From positions 1-64,000 of the forward strand of contig PHDN01000022.1 in the NCBI GenBank assembly GCA_002840975.1: DNA of 64,000 bases. The letters are read 5' to 3'. The notes beneath the pieces were generated by a model. It was not told the origin of the DNA. It searched no databases and saw only the letters and a list, made by a program, of their open reading frames with translations. The position numbers were made by a program, and so were the translations under genes. The DNA is from Bacteroidetes bacterium HGW-Bacteroidetes-16. GTDB lineage: Bacteria > Bacteroidota > Bacteroidia > Bacteroidales > F082. Shown in pieces: positions 16,276-24,678 of this stretch; the stretch's first letter is position 1, and every line of letters starts with the position of its first letter.

Positions 16276-16463
16276 AGTTGACAGGATAGGCTGTTTTTAT
16301 GCCTGGAACAATTTTAATATTGGGCTTAACTTTTTCGGATATTAAGTCAAAATTTCATTTAATGCCCCGGTAGTTCTATAGCGAGGTGGTTTATTTATTT
16401 ATTTATATGAATCAACTTTTAACGTACTCATTTTACCCGTATTTTTTCAATCTGAATTACCCC

Positions 16464-16471
16464 TACCTTTG
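16464..16471 (+). promoter_or_regulatory. -7 box (TACCTTTG) touching the start of the helicase gene
   Basis: TACCTTTG fits TAnnTTTG exactly and ends four bases before the ATG at 16476. Transcription from it would start at or just inside the start codon, giving a leaderless or very short-leader mRNA. It argues against the upstream in-frame ATG at 16386. Confidence 0.4.
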
Positions 16472-16475
16472 CCGG

Positions 16476-17798
16476 ATGTCGATCTCACAAAAAAATCTCC
16501 GGGAAATTCTGGAAAAACTCAACATAGAACAGCTCAATCCCATGCAGGAAGAAGCGCAATTGGTCATCGAATCCAATTCGGATATCGTACTGCTTTCTCC
16601 CACAGGAACGGGCAAAACACTGGCTTTTCTCTTGCCTGTCATAGCCGCACTGGACGCCGATTACAACGAAGTGCAGGTGCTGATTTTAGTGCCATCCAGA
16701 GAATTGGCCATTCAAATTGAACAGGTAATCCGCGAAATGGGCACCGGATTTAAAACCAATGCCGTTTATGGCGGCAGGGCAGGCACGCAGGATAAAATCG
16801 ATTTAAAACACCGTCCGGCTATCCTGATTGGAACACCGGGCAGGATGGCCGATCATTTTCGAAAGGAATCCTTTCCCACCGAACAGATTCACACGCTTAT
16901 ACTCGACGAATTTGATAAGTCGCTTGAAATCGGCTTCGAATCTGAAATGATAGAAATAGTGGATTCGTTGCCCAACCTAAAAAAACGGATTCTGACTTCA
17001 GCCACCCAACGATCAGAAATTCCTGCTTTTGTCGGACTTCGAAATCCTGCGATCATTGATTTTCCGCATGAAAAAATTTCAGATTTGACGGTCAAAACCA
17101 TTCTTTCTCCCGGAAGGGATAAGCGGCCAACATTGGTGGATACCATTCATCACCTGGGAAACCAACCTGGCATTGTATTTTGTAATTTTAAGGATACCAT
17201 TCAGGAAGTGAGTGACTTTCTTTCGGAGAATAACATCGGACATGGTTGCTTTCATGGAGGAATGGAGCAACAGGACAGGGAACGTTCACTGATTAAATTT
17301 CGCAATGGGACCTATCAAATTATTGTCGCTACCGATCTTGCTGCCCGCGGTATTGATGTTCCTGAAATCAAATTCATCATCCATTATCAACTTCCAAAAC
17401 ACGATCACGAATTTATCCACCGAAATGGAAGAACGGCGCGCATGCACAGCGAAGGCACTGCTTTCGTTTTGATCTCTGAAAATGAGTACCTGCCTGATTT
17501 TATTCGGCCCGACCATACTAGGGAGGAGCTTGTAAAACAAGATAAAGGATACATTCAACCGGTTTCAACATGGGAAACCCTCTATATCACGGGAGGCAGA
17601 CGCGATAAAATTTCGAAAGGAGACATTGCCGGGTTGTTTCTTAAACAAGGTGGCCTCGAAAACGAGGAGTTGGGATTAATCGAAATAAAACAGGATTGCG
17701 CTTTCGTGGCGGTAAAAGCCCAAAAGGCAGATGAAGCCATCCGGTTGACCAATAACAGCAAACTGAAGAAGAAAAAGGTAAGGGTCAGTTTGATATAA
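16476..17798 (+). CDS. DEAD-box-type RNA helicase with DEFD motif
   Basis: A protein of 440 residues. Helicase motifs in order: Q-motif region (NIEQLNPMQEEA), motif I SPTGTGKT, Ia PSRELAIQ, Ib TPGRM, motif II DEFD in place of DEAD, motif III SAT, then in the second RecA domain VFCNF, ATDLAARGIDVP and HRNGRTAR. The C-terminus (about 360-440) holds a small DbpA-like RNA-binding fold ending in a basic tail. Likely a role in ribosome assembly or RNA decay. It differs in motif II from the two other helicases in the window. Start chosen from homology at motif Q and the nearby promoter box. Confidence 0.85.
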   Translation: MSISQKNLREILEKLNIEQLNPMQEEAQLVIESNSDIVLLSPTGTGKTLAFLLPVIAALDADYNEVQVLILVPSRELAIQIEQVIREMGTGFKTNAVYGGRAGTQDKIDLKHRPAILIGTPGRMADHFRKESFPTEQIHTLILDEFDKSLEIGFESEMIEIVDSLPNLKKRILTSATQRSEIPAFVGLRNPAIIDFPHEKISDLTVKTILSPGRDKRPTLVDTIHHLGNQPGIVFCNFKDTIQEVSDFLSENNIGHGCFHGGMEQQDRERSLIKFRNGTYQIIVATDLAARGIDVPEIKFIIHYQLPKHDHEFIHRNGRTARMHSEGTAFVLISENEYLPDFIRPDHTREELVKQDKGYIQPVSTWETLYITGGRRDKISKGDIAGLFLKQGGLENEELGLIEIKQDCAFVAVKAQKADEAIRLTNNSKLKKKKVRVSLI

Positions 17799-17884
17799 TT
17801 CTATATCCCTGTTTTGGATCATTATTTTATCTTTAAGCCGCTATTCAGGCAGGGTTTTCCCTCCAAAAAATCCCAAATCCTAAA

Positions 17885-18142
17885 TCACTCGGGTTTTTCC
17901 TCTTTCGGAGTCCTCTTATCTATTACACCTCTTTTGTAAATAACCAGACCATTCAAAAAATTCCTCAATATCTGATCCTGAAGTTCCATATACTTAGGAT
18001 GATCTACACTTCTAAAAAAGGCACCCAATTCACCTTTTGAAATCTTATAATCAACAAGCCGGAGAATTTCGATGATGTCATCATCACGCAACTTAAGTGC
18101 GACCCTCAGTTTCTTTAGTATGTCATTGTTTGATAGAGCCAT
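17885..18142 (-). CDS. DUF1456 protein (YehS-like, single domain)
   Basis: A protein of 85 residues made of one DUF1456 unit (MALSNNDILKKLRVALKL, DDDIIEILRLVDYKIS, LRNFLNGLVIYKRG). E. coli YehS has two such units in about 156 residues; this version has one and a short charged tail. Function unknown. It is convergent with the helicase gene upstream. Confidence 0.8.
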   Translation of the reverse strand: MALSNNDILKKLRVALKLRDDDIIEILRLVDYKISKGELGAFFRSVDHPKYMELQDQILRNFLNGLVIYKRGVIDKRTPKEEKPE

Positions 18143-18433
18143 GGCTTTCTTTTAGGGCGCAATTTACGCAAAAATGAGTAATGGCCATACCAAAAAAATC
18201 AATTGTTAATGAAAGACACGAGTTATCCGGATATGAAACTTGGTAGCGGATTTAAAATTTAACCGTTGCAAATCAAGTTATTCAAGATAATGAAGTCTGT
18301 ATTCTTGTTTCATTAAATAATTTAAGATAATAAAGAATTAAATAACTTAATTATGATAACTATCATGGTCATCACTGATGTGGCAAATGACAAGGATCGT
18401 ACCTTTGCCGAAGTATTAACGAATAAGAATTAT
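18143..18433. other. Intergenic region upstream of the nos cluster
   Basis: AT-rich, no gene. It holds a 6-2-6 palindrome ATGATA-AC-TATCAT (18353-18366) and a TACCTTTG -7 box (18400-18407). The rest shows nothing I can name. Confidence 0.5.
18353..18407 (+). promoter_or_regulatory. Possible nos promoter with upstream palindrome
   Basis: TACCTTTG at 18400-18407 matches TAnnTTTG, 26 bp before the ATG at 18434. The palindrome ATGATAACTATCAT is centred about 53 bp upstream of the expected start of transcription. Crp/Fnr-type regulators bind similar dyads, and nos genes are commonly under such control, but the fit to an Fnr box is loose and the -33 element is weak. Confidence 0.35.
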
Positions 18434-19003
18434 ATGAACATAAAATCAACCTTTCTATTCATCCTCGGTTTGTTCGGCTTTTTGATTTCCTGCGAAAGCG
18501 GTGGAAATATCAAGTCGGATAACGATGTTGCAACAAATAAAAGCAACATAGTATTAAAAGGCCAATCGAAGGTAGAGGATGGTGTTTCGGCTCAGAATAT
18601 TTTGCAAATTGCCATGAGCTCGGAAGCGCATACTACTCTGGTGGCCGGAGTTCAAGCTACCGGACTTGAAGATGTATTGGCAAACAATGGGCCGCTGACC
18701 GTATTCGCCCCAACCAACCCGGCATTTGATAAGTTACCCCAGGGAACATTGGAAAACCTTCTAAAGCCTGAAAATCTTCAAACGTTAAAAACGATTATCC
18801 TTTACCATGCTGCACCTGGCACATACAAAAAGAGCCTATTGAAAGATGGGCAAAAGTTGTATATGGCAACCGGAGATTATCTTCACGTGGAAAGAAGTGA
18901 AGATGAAGTTTTTGTGAATGGCTCCAAAATTCTTACTACCTTTGAGGGCACCAACGGAATTATCCACGTCATTGATGATGTGTTTCTTCCGGTGAAGAAA
19001 TAA
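18434..19003 (+). CDS. Fasciclin-domain lipoprotein, first gene of the nos cluster
   Basis: A protein of 189 residues. The signal peptide ends in GFLISC (Cys20). One fasciclin (FAS1) domain occupies about residues 60-189, with TVFAPTNPAFDKLP, ILYHAAPG and GIIHVIDDVFLP, the H1 and H2 landmarks. FAS1 domains mediate adhesion or protein contacts in the envelope. It is the first gene before the cytochrome c and nosZ, 36 bp apart, suggesting an accessory role, perhaps as a scaffold for N2O reduction; this is inference. An upstream in-frame ATG (18353) would put the promoter box inside the gene and was rejected. Confidence 0.85.
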   Translation: MNIKSTFLFILGLFGFLISCESGGNIKSDNDVATNKSNIVLKGQSKVEDGVSAQNILQIAMSSEAHTTLVAGVQATGLEDVLANNGPLTVFAPTNPAFDKLPQGTLENLLKPENLQTLKTIILYHAAPGTYKKSLLKDGQKLYMATGDYLHVERSEDEVFVNGSKILTTFEGTNGIIHVIDDVFLPVKK

Positions 19004-19039
19004 TCATAAAATTAATTGATCACTAATAAACTAACTACA

Positions 19040-19501
19040 ATGTATATTAAATATTTAATCATCCTCTTGGTTGTAACCACTGCTATTTCTTGCGGTTCAG
19101 GCAATCAAGGTGCAGATGCAGATAAAGGTACGGAACAAAAAACCGGAGAAGCAACTGTTCATGACCCCATGAAGAACAAAGGAATTGGACCTATTAAAAA
19201 CATCGTGATTGCCAATGAAATTGATCGGGAGATGGCAGCAAAAGGCGAAGAAATCTACAACCTGAAATGCAAAGCCTGTCATAAACCCACCGAGAAATTT
19301 ATCGGACCGGCACCAAAAGGCGTTTTGGACAGAAGGACACCTGAATGGGTGATGAACATGATATTAAACCCGGAAATCATGATTAAAGAAGATCCTGATG
19401 CCAAAGCACTTTTGATAGAGTACAACATGGCTCCCATGGCCAATCAGGGAATTACCGAGGAAGAAGCCCGGGCCATGCTCGAATATTTTAGAACCTTATA
19501 A
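19040..19501 (+). CDS. Monohaem cytochrome c lipoprotein
   Basis: A protein of 153 residues. Lipoprotein signal with Cys18 (TTAISC), a linker of about 45 residues, then a class I cytochrome c domain with haem motif CKACH (residues 77-81) and the likely axial Met in YNMAPMANQ (about 131-138). It is placed 12 bp before nosZ and is the obvious candidate electron donor to the CuA site of NosZ, taking electrons from the quinol or cytochrome chain. Clade II nos clusters commonly carry such c-type cytochromes. It is anchored by lipid on the periplasmic side. Confidence 0.88.
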   Translation: MYIKYLIILLVVTTAISCGSGNQGADADKGTEQKTGEATVHDPMKNKGIGPIKNIVIANEIDREMAAKGEEIYNLKCKACHKPTEKFIGPAPKGVLDRRTPEWVMNMILNPEIMIKEDPDAKALLIEYNMAPMANQGITEEEARAMLEYFRTL

Positions 19502-19513
19502 ACGAAAAGTCTT

Positions 19514-21496
19514 ATGAAATATATAAATAAAATAAAGAGTGTTCTGACTCTTATTGTGATTGCATTGATCGTGGCGGGGATTTCCTCTTGCGGTCAACAG
19601 GCCAAAGATACGGATGCGTTTCGTAAAGGCGCACTCAGTAGTGATGTTGCCTCCAGGGTCTATGTAGCTCCCGGGGAGTATGATGAATTTTACGCCTTTG
19701 TTTCAGGTGGGTTTAGCGGACAACTGGCGGTTTACGGACTTCCATCAGGACGTTTACTCAGGGTGATACCTGTTTTCTCGGTAGATCCTGAAAAAGCCTA
19801 TGGTTTTAGTGAAGAAACCAAACCGATGTTGGAGACTTCCTTTGGTTTCCAGCCATGGGACGATGCCCATCATCCTGAACTTTCACAAACCGATGGCAGT
19901 ACGGATGGACGTTGGTGTTTTATCAATGGCAACAACACACCCCGCGTTGCGCGAATCGACCTCACTACTTTCGAAACGGCTGAAATTATCGAAATCCCGA
20001 ATAGCGGCGGAAACCACTCATCGCCATTTACCACTGAAAATACAGAATATGTGGTTGCAGGAACCCGTTTTAGCGTTCCTTATCCGCAGCAGGATGTCGC
20101 CATCAATACCTATGCCGATAAATTTAAAGGGATGCTTTCCTTTATCAAAGTGAATCCGGAATCGGGTTTGATGAACATTGAATTTCAGGTATTGTTGCCT
20201 GCCTTCGATTACGACCTCGCCCATTCGGGAAAAGGCAAATCTCATGGATGGACTTTCTTTACTTCTTATAATACCGAAAAGGCAAGTACACTGCTTGAGG
20301 TGGGAGCTTCACAAAACGACAAAGACTTTATCGCCGCCATCAACTGGAAAAAGGCGGAAGAGTATCTGGCTCAGGGAAAAGGACATGACGTGCCGGCCAA
20401 TTATAAACACAATGTGTATGATGAAGCTACTCACATGGCCACCTCAAATCAAATGAACACGGTGAAGGTCCTCCTTCCGGAAGAGTGTCCCGGATTGGTG
20501 TATTTCTTACCAACTCCCAAATCTCCTCATGGAATTGATGTAGACCCGACCGGTGAATACATCGTGGGCAACGGAAAACTATCCGCCGACCTCACGGTAC
20601 ATTCCTTCACCAACATGATCGCCGCCATCGATAACAAAGAGTATGATACCATCATCGAAGGAATACCAGTATTGAAATTTGAAAAGGTTTTGGCAGGGAC
20701 AGTTAAAGCCGCAGGTCTGGGACCATTGCACACCGAGTTTGATGGCAGGGGCAATGGCTATACTTCTTTCTTTATCTCTTCGGAGATAGTCAAGTGGAAA
20801 GTGGGTACCTGGGAAGTACTCGACAGGGTTTCAACCTATTACTCAATCGGGCACCTGATGATTCCCGGGGGTGACAGTAAAAATCCACAGGGAAAATACA
20901 TGGTAGCCATGAACAAGATTACAAAAGACCGCTACCTCCCAACCGGACCTGAGGTCACACAGTCGGCACAGTTGTTCGACATTACCGGCGACAAGATGGA
21001 GTTGCTTCTTGACTTCCCAACCATCGGTGAACCTCATTATGCTCAAGGTATTTCGGCTGACCGGATTGTTTCCAAATCGAAGAAAATATACAAACTCGAA
21101 GAAAATAACCATCCTTATGCAGCTAAAAGTGAAGATGCTACCCAGGTGGTGCGGGATGGTAAAGACGTGCATGTGTACATGACCATGATCCGCAGTCATT
21201 TTTCACCTGACAATATCGAGGGAATTAAAGTGGGTGATAAAGTATATTTTCATGTGACCAACCTGGAGCAAGACTATGATGTCCCACATGGTTTTTCGGT
21301 TATGGGATTTGAAAATGCCGAAATTCTGGTGATGCCCGGTCAAACCGAAACCATTACCTGGATACCTTCCAGGGTGGGCGTGTATCCATTTTATTGCACC
21401 GACTTCTGTTCTGCTTTACACCAGGAAATGCAGGGGTATATCAGAGTGTCCGCTGCCAATTCATCCACCGAGCTGAAATGGTCGTTGGGAGAGTAA
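19514..21496 (+). CDS. nosZ: Nitrous oxide reductase, clade II (Sec-type, lipoprotein)
   Basis: A protein of 660 residues that reduces N2O to N2. The N-terminus is a Sec-type lipoprotein signal (AGISSC, Cys26) with no twin-arginine, as in clade II enzymes. The propeller holding the CuZ centre has the His-rich DDAHHPELSQTDG, SPHGIDVDPTGEYIVGNGK, GPLHTEFDG and EPHYAQ motifs. The C-terminal cupredoxin domain has the CuA ligands in DVPHGF and FYCTDFCSALHQEM (Cys628, Cys632, His636, Met639). All expected ligand motifs seem present, so it is probably functional. It is followed by a strong terminator at 21535, separating it from the maturation genes. Confidence 0.95.
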   Translation: MKYINKIKSVLTLIVIALIVAGISSCGQQAKDTDAFRKGALSSDVASRVYVAPGEYDEFYAFVSGGFSGQLAVYGLPSGRLLRVIPVFSVDPEKAYGFSEETKPMLETSFGFQPWDDAHHPELSQTDGSTDGRWCFINGNNTPRVARIDLTTFETAEIIEIPNSGGNHSSPFTTENTEYVVAGTRFSVPYPQQDVAINTYADKFKGMLSFIKVNPESGLMNIEFQVLLPAFDYDLAHSGKGKSHGWTFFTSYNTEKASTLLEVGASQNDKDFIAAINWKKAEEYLAQGKGHDVPANYKHNVYDEATHMATSNQMNTVKVLLPEECPGLVYFLPTPKSPHGIDVDPTGEYIVGNGKLSADLTVHSFTNMIAAIDNKEYDTIIEGIPVLKFEKVLAGTVKAAGLGPLHTEFDGRGNGYTSFFISSEIVKWKVGTWEVLDRVSTYYSIGHLMIPGGDSKNPQGKYMVAMNKITKDRYLPTGPEVTQSAQLFDITGDKMELLLDFPTIGEPHYAQGISADRIVSKSKKIYKLEENNHPYAAKSEDATQVVRDGKDVHVYMTMIRSHFSPDNIEGIKVGDKVYFHVTNLEQDYDVPHGFSVMGFENAEILVMPGQTETITWIPSRVGVYPFYCTDFCSALHQEMQGYIRVSAANSSTELKWSLGE

Positions 21497-21534
21497 AAGG
21501 ATTTTGCTGAAAAAGTCCGTATAGGCGATTTTTG

Positions 21535-21586
21535 AAACACCCGGTGATTGTTATCGGGTTTTCGGTAACTGATGCCGGGTGTTTTT
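21535..21586 (+). terminator. Rho-independent terminator after nosZ
   Basis: AAACACCCGG (21535-21544) pairs with CCGGGTGTTT (21575-21584), with a T run at 21582-21586 and a loop of about 30 bases that could fold further. A second hairpin CCAACTT/AAGTTGG follows at 21623-21645. Confidence 0.7.
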
Positions 21587-21622
21587 AAAACCGGAGTCTT
21601 TCTATAGGGATTTATCATTAAG

Positions 21623-21656
21623 CCAACTTTCTGGCTGTAAGTTGGTTGTTTAACCA
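21623..21656 (+). promoter_or_regulatory. Paired hairpins in the leader of the nos maturation genes
   Basis: CCAACTT (21623) with AAGTTGG (21639), and overlapping it TTGGTT with AACCAA (about 21641-21656). The two stems share bases and cannot form together. They lie 16 to 49 bp before the ATG at 21672. This could be part of a terminator, an operator or a leader switch; nothing decides between these. Confidence 0.3.
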
Positions 21657-21671
21657 ATAAATACTTATCTC

Positions 21672-22226
21672 ATGAAAAAATACGCAAGAGCGATCATGGT
21701 GATAGCAGCACTTACACTGGGATTGCTATTTGTTTTTCCCATGTGGAAGATTACATTGCTTGCACCTCAATATCCCACAGGCATTTCTATTGAAATTTTT
21801 GTCAATAACATCACTGGTGATATCTCTAACTTCAACATTATGAACCACTATGTGGGCATGAAGACAATTACCGTTAAAGGTTTCCCTGAACTCGCCTACA
21901 TGCAATATATTGTATTGGCCATGATGGCAATTGGAATTGTGATTGGCCTGTTTGGAAAGAAATCCCATTTTTGGATATGGGCTGTATTGATGATTGCGTT
22001 TGGTACTGTAGGACTGTATGATTTCTATATCTGGGAGTACAATTATGGCCATACACTCGATCCGGCAGCCGCAATCAAAGTACCGGGTATGGCCTACCAA
22101 CCACCCTTTATCGGGCGAAAAGAAATACTGAATTTTATTGCTTATTCCTTCCCTGCTTTGGGCGGATATGCAGTAGGTATTTCAATTTCTTTGGCAGGAT
22201 TTGCTGCACTTATTAAGAGTAAATAG
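21672..22226 (+). CDS. Four-helix membrane protein of the nos cluster
   Basis: A protein of 184 residues with four hydrophobic segments (about 7-27, 78-95, 100-120, 158-182) and a periplasmic loop of about 50 residues after the first. Proteins with this layout lie between nosZ and nosL in many Bacteroidota nos clusters, but I know of no assigned function. The position suggests a role in copper delivery or in electron transfer. It starts a second transcription unit after the nosZ terminator and precedes nosL by 27 bp. Confidence 0.75.
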   Translation: MKKYARAIMVIAALTLGLLFVFPMWKITLLAPQYPTGISIEIFVNNITGDISNFNIMNHYVGMKTITVKGFPELAYMQYIVLAMMAIGIVIGLFGKKSHFWIWAVLMIAFGTVGLYDFYIWEYNYGHTLDPAAAIKVPGMAYQPPFIGRKEILNFIAYSFPALGGYAVGISISLAGFAALIKSK

Positions 22227-22253
22227 TTTATTAACCCAGTTTAATTTTTTAAT

Positions 22254-22682
22254 ATGAAATTGATTGTTATATTGTTTGTTGCAGCTTCCTTTTTCGGATG
22301 CAATGCAGGTATAAAACCAATAGAATATGGCCACGATGAGTGTTATTACTGTACCATGTCAATCGTTGAGCAACAATATGGAACCGAGTTGATTACCGAT
22401 AAAGGAAAGATCAGGAAGTTCGATGCGGTGGAATGTATGGTAAACTTCATCCATAAAAACCCGGAATTGAAATACGATCACCTGGTTGTGAATGTATTTG
22501 ATAAACCGGGAGAACTTCTTGACGTCCATTCTTGTGTCTTTCTCCAATCTGAATCTATGCCAAGCCCAATGGGAGCTAACCTAACCGCTTTTAGTACAAA
22601 GGAAAAAGCCCTGGAAATGAAACAAAAAGTAGCAGGAGAACTTTACACCTGGCAGGAACTTCTGGATAAAGAACGTTTATGA
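22254..22682 (+). CDS. nosL: NosL copper chaperone lipoprotein
   Basis: A protein of 142 residues. Lipoprotein signal with Cys16 (AASFFGC). The copper motif CYYCTMSI follows at residues 30-37 (Cys30, Cys33, Met35), then FDAVECMVNFI. NosL binds Cu(I) and, with NosDFY, supplies the CuZ site of NosZ in the periplasm. Its stop overlaps the nosD start (ATGA at 22679), showing translational coupling. Confidence 0.9.
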   Translation: MKLIVILFVAASFFGCNAGIKPIEYGHDECYYCTMSIVEQQYGTELITDKGKIRKFDAVECMVNFIHKNPELKYDHLVVNVFDKPGELLDVHSCVFLQSESMPSPMGANLTAFSTKEKALEMKQKVAGELYTWQELLDKERL

Positions 22683-23950
22683 ACCGTCCAAACGGCTATT
22701 CTGGCATTTGGGGCTTACAAATGGGGCTGCTTTTATTAATGACCTTTTACTCATTTTTTTGTGCTGCCGGTACGGTGAAGGTGGATCAAAACGGGAAGGT
22801 GAAAACCATTCAGGAAGCTTTGGCGATGAGCGGTTCCGGAGACACCATTTTGGTGTATGGAGGAAATTATTCCGAAGGAACCATCCTGATCGATAAACCA
22901 CTAACACTCATTGGCATTGATCGTCCGATTATTGATGGTCATGACCGGGATTCCGACATCATCATCATCGCCTCCGATTCGGTAACCCTTGAAGGGTTTA
23001 CCATTCAAAATGCAGGAACCAGCTACATCAAAGATCTCGCGGGAATCAGGGTTCGGCGGAAAAATAACTTCGTTATCAGGAACAACCACCTGATCAATAC
23101 CATGTTCGGTATTTACCTTGAAAAAGCCAATGATGGTAAAATCGTTGACAATCAGGTAATAGGCCAGGCCATCGAAGAAGTTTCCTCCGGAAACGGGATC
23201 CATGCCTGGTATTGCAAAAACCTTTTCATATCGGGCAATACCATCGTAAGCCACCGCGATGGAATCTATTTTGAATTTGTAGAATCGAGTCAGCTTGTAG
23301 ACAACATCAGCCGGAATAATTTGAGGTATGGATTGCATTTTATGTTTTCAAATAATGATGAATACACCAATAACCTGTTTGAGAAAAATGGGGCAGGGGT
23401 GGCGGTGATGTTTTCAAAAAACATCAACATGTACCAAAACACGTTTGCAAACAATTGGGGAAGTGCATCCTATGGATTGTTATTGAAAGAAATCTATGAT
23501 GCCAGGATAGAAGAGAACATCTTTGATGGAAATACCATGGGAATAAAAGTCGATGGATCGACCAGGGTGACCTACCACAACAATAGCTTTGAGAACAATG
23601 GTTGGGCCATCAAGTTTGTGGGTGGCTCTTACGACAATAAAATCAATAACAACAATTTCATCTCCAACTCTTTTGATTTGGTACTAGAGAGTGCCCGAAA
23701 CAACAACACCATCAATGGAAATTACTGGAGTTCATACACCGGCTACGACCTCGACAAAAACGGCATTGGCGACATCCCGTTTCGTCCGGTGAAATTGTTC
23801 AGCTACATTGTTTCTCGCACCCCTGAGTCGATGGTGCTGTTGCGAAGTTTGTTTATCGACATCATCGATTTCTCTGAAAGGGTAAGACCCATGTTCACAC
23901 CAGAAAATGTGATGGATCATGCACCTCTTATGAATAAAGTAGTATACTAA
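22679..23950 (+). CDS. nosD: NosD periplasmic copper-processing protein
   Basis: A protein of 423 residues with an N-terminal signal segment (about 14-33), then a right-handed parallel beta-helix of the CASH/NosD type with repeated N-x-(I/L)-x-x-N rungs (VIRNNHLINT, FISGNTIVSH, YQNTFANN) and a NGIGDIPFRP motif near residue 368. NosD works with the NosFY ABC transporter and NosL in building CuZ. The start overlaps nosL by four bases and the stop lies one base before nosF. Confidence 0.92.
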   Translation: MNRPNGYSGIWGLQMGLLLLMTFYSFFCAAGTVKVDQNGKVKTIQEALAMSGSGDTILVYGGNYSEGTILIDKPLTLIGIDRPIIDGHDRDSDIIIIASDSVTLEGFTIQNAGTSYIKDLAGIRVRRKNNFVIRNNHLINTMFGIYLEKANDGKIVDNQVIGQAIEEVSSGNGIHAWYCKNLFISGNTIVSHRDGIYFEFVESSQLVDNISRNNLRYGLHFMFSNNDEYTNNLFEKNGAGVAVMFSKNINMYQNTFANNWGSASYGLLLKEIYDARIEENIFDGNTMGIKVDGSTRVTYHNNSFENNGWAIKFVGGSYDNKINNNNFISNSFDLVLESARNNNTINGNYWSSYTGYDLDKNGIGDIPFRPVKLFSYIVSRTPESMVLLRSLFIDIIDFSERVRPMFTPENVMDHAPLMNKVVY

Positions 23951-23951
23951 A

Positions 23952-24674
23952 ATGAGCCATATCATCCAGATAGCCAATCTATATAAGTCTTTTGGTAAAA
24001 CAAAAGTCCTTCAGGGCATTGACCTGAATTTTGAAGAGTCGAAAATATCGGTGGTATTGGGACCAAACGGTTCCGGGAAAACAACCCTGATTAAATCCAT
24101 TCTGGGCATGGTGATACCCGAGAGTGGATCCATCAAAGTGATGGGAACGGAGATCCAAAATCAATGGGCCTACCGGGAAAACATCAGCTATTTACCGCAG
24201 ATTGCCAATTTCCCTGCCAACCTCACGGTGCAGGAGTTGGTTAATATGATTACCGACCTGAGAGGTAAAGCCGCTCGTGATGAGTCTGAGTTGATCAACG
24301 ACTTTGGTCTTGGCCCTTTTATGAAAATCAGGTTGACGAACCTCTCGGGAGGAACCAAACAAAAAGTGAACATCCTGTTGGCCTTTATGTACGATTCGCC
24401 CATCCTGATGTTGGATGAACCTACCAATGGGCTTGACCCGGTAGCTCTCATACGACTAAAAGCGCTTATAAACAGGAAGAAAGCAGAAGGGAGGTCATTT
24501 TTAATTACCACCCACATCATGCAGTTGGTTGAAGAACTGGCAGATGAAATTGTGTTCATCCTCGAAGGGTTGGTTTATTTTAAAGGAACCGTGACCTCGT
24601 TGAAAAAGACCTTTGATGAGCCCGACATTGAAAAGGCCATTGCCAAAATTTTATTAAAGAATAACGTAGTTTAA
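23952..24674 (+). CDS. nosF: NosF ABC transporter ATPase
   Basis: An ABC ATPase of 240 residues: Walker A GPNGSGKTT, Q-loop near LPQIANFP, signature NLSGGTKQK, Walker B ILMLDEPTNGLDP and an H-loop in TTHIMQ. It drives NosY, together passing a sulfur or assembly intermediate to the periplasmic NosD during CuZ maturation. It lies between nosD and nosY with gaps of one and four bases. Confidence 0.92.
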   Translation: MSHIIQIANLYKSFGKTKVLQGIDLNFEESKISVVLGPNGSGKTTLIKSILGMVIPESGSIKVMGTEIQNQWAYRENISYLPQIANFPANLTVQELVNMITDLRGKAARDESELINDFGLGPFMKIRLTNLSGGTKQKVNILLAFMYDSPILMLDEPTNGLDPVALIRLKALINRKKAEGRSFLITTHIMQLVEELADEIVFILEGLVYFKGTVTSLKKTFDEPDIEKAIAKILLKNNVV

Positions 24675-24678
24675 TCAG

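Noticed and set aside
16386..16475. N-terminal extension of the DEFD helicase
   Set aside because: Hydrophobic, unlike helicase N-termini, and it contains the promoter box.
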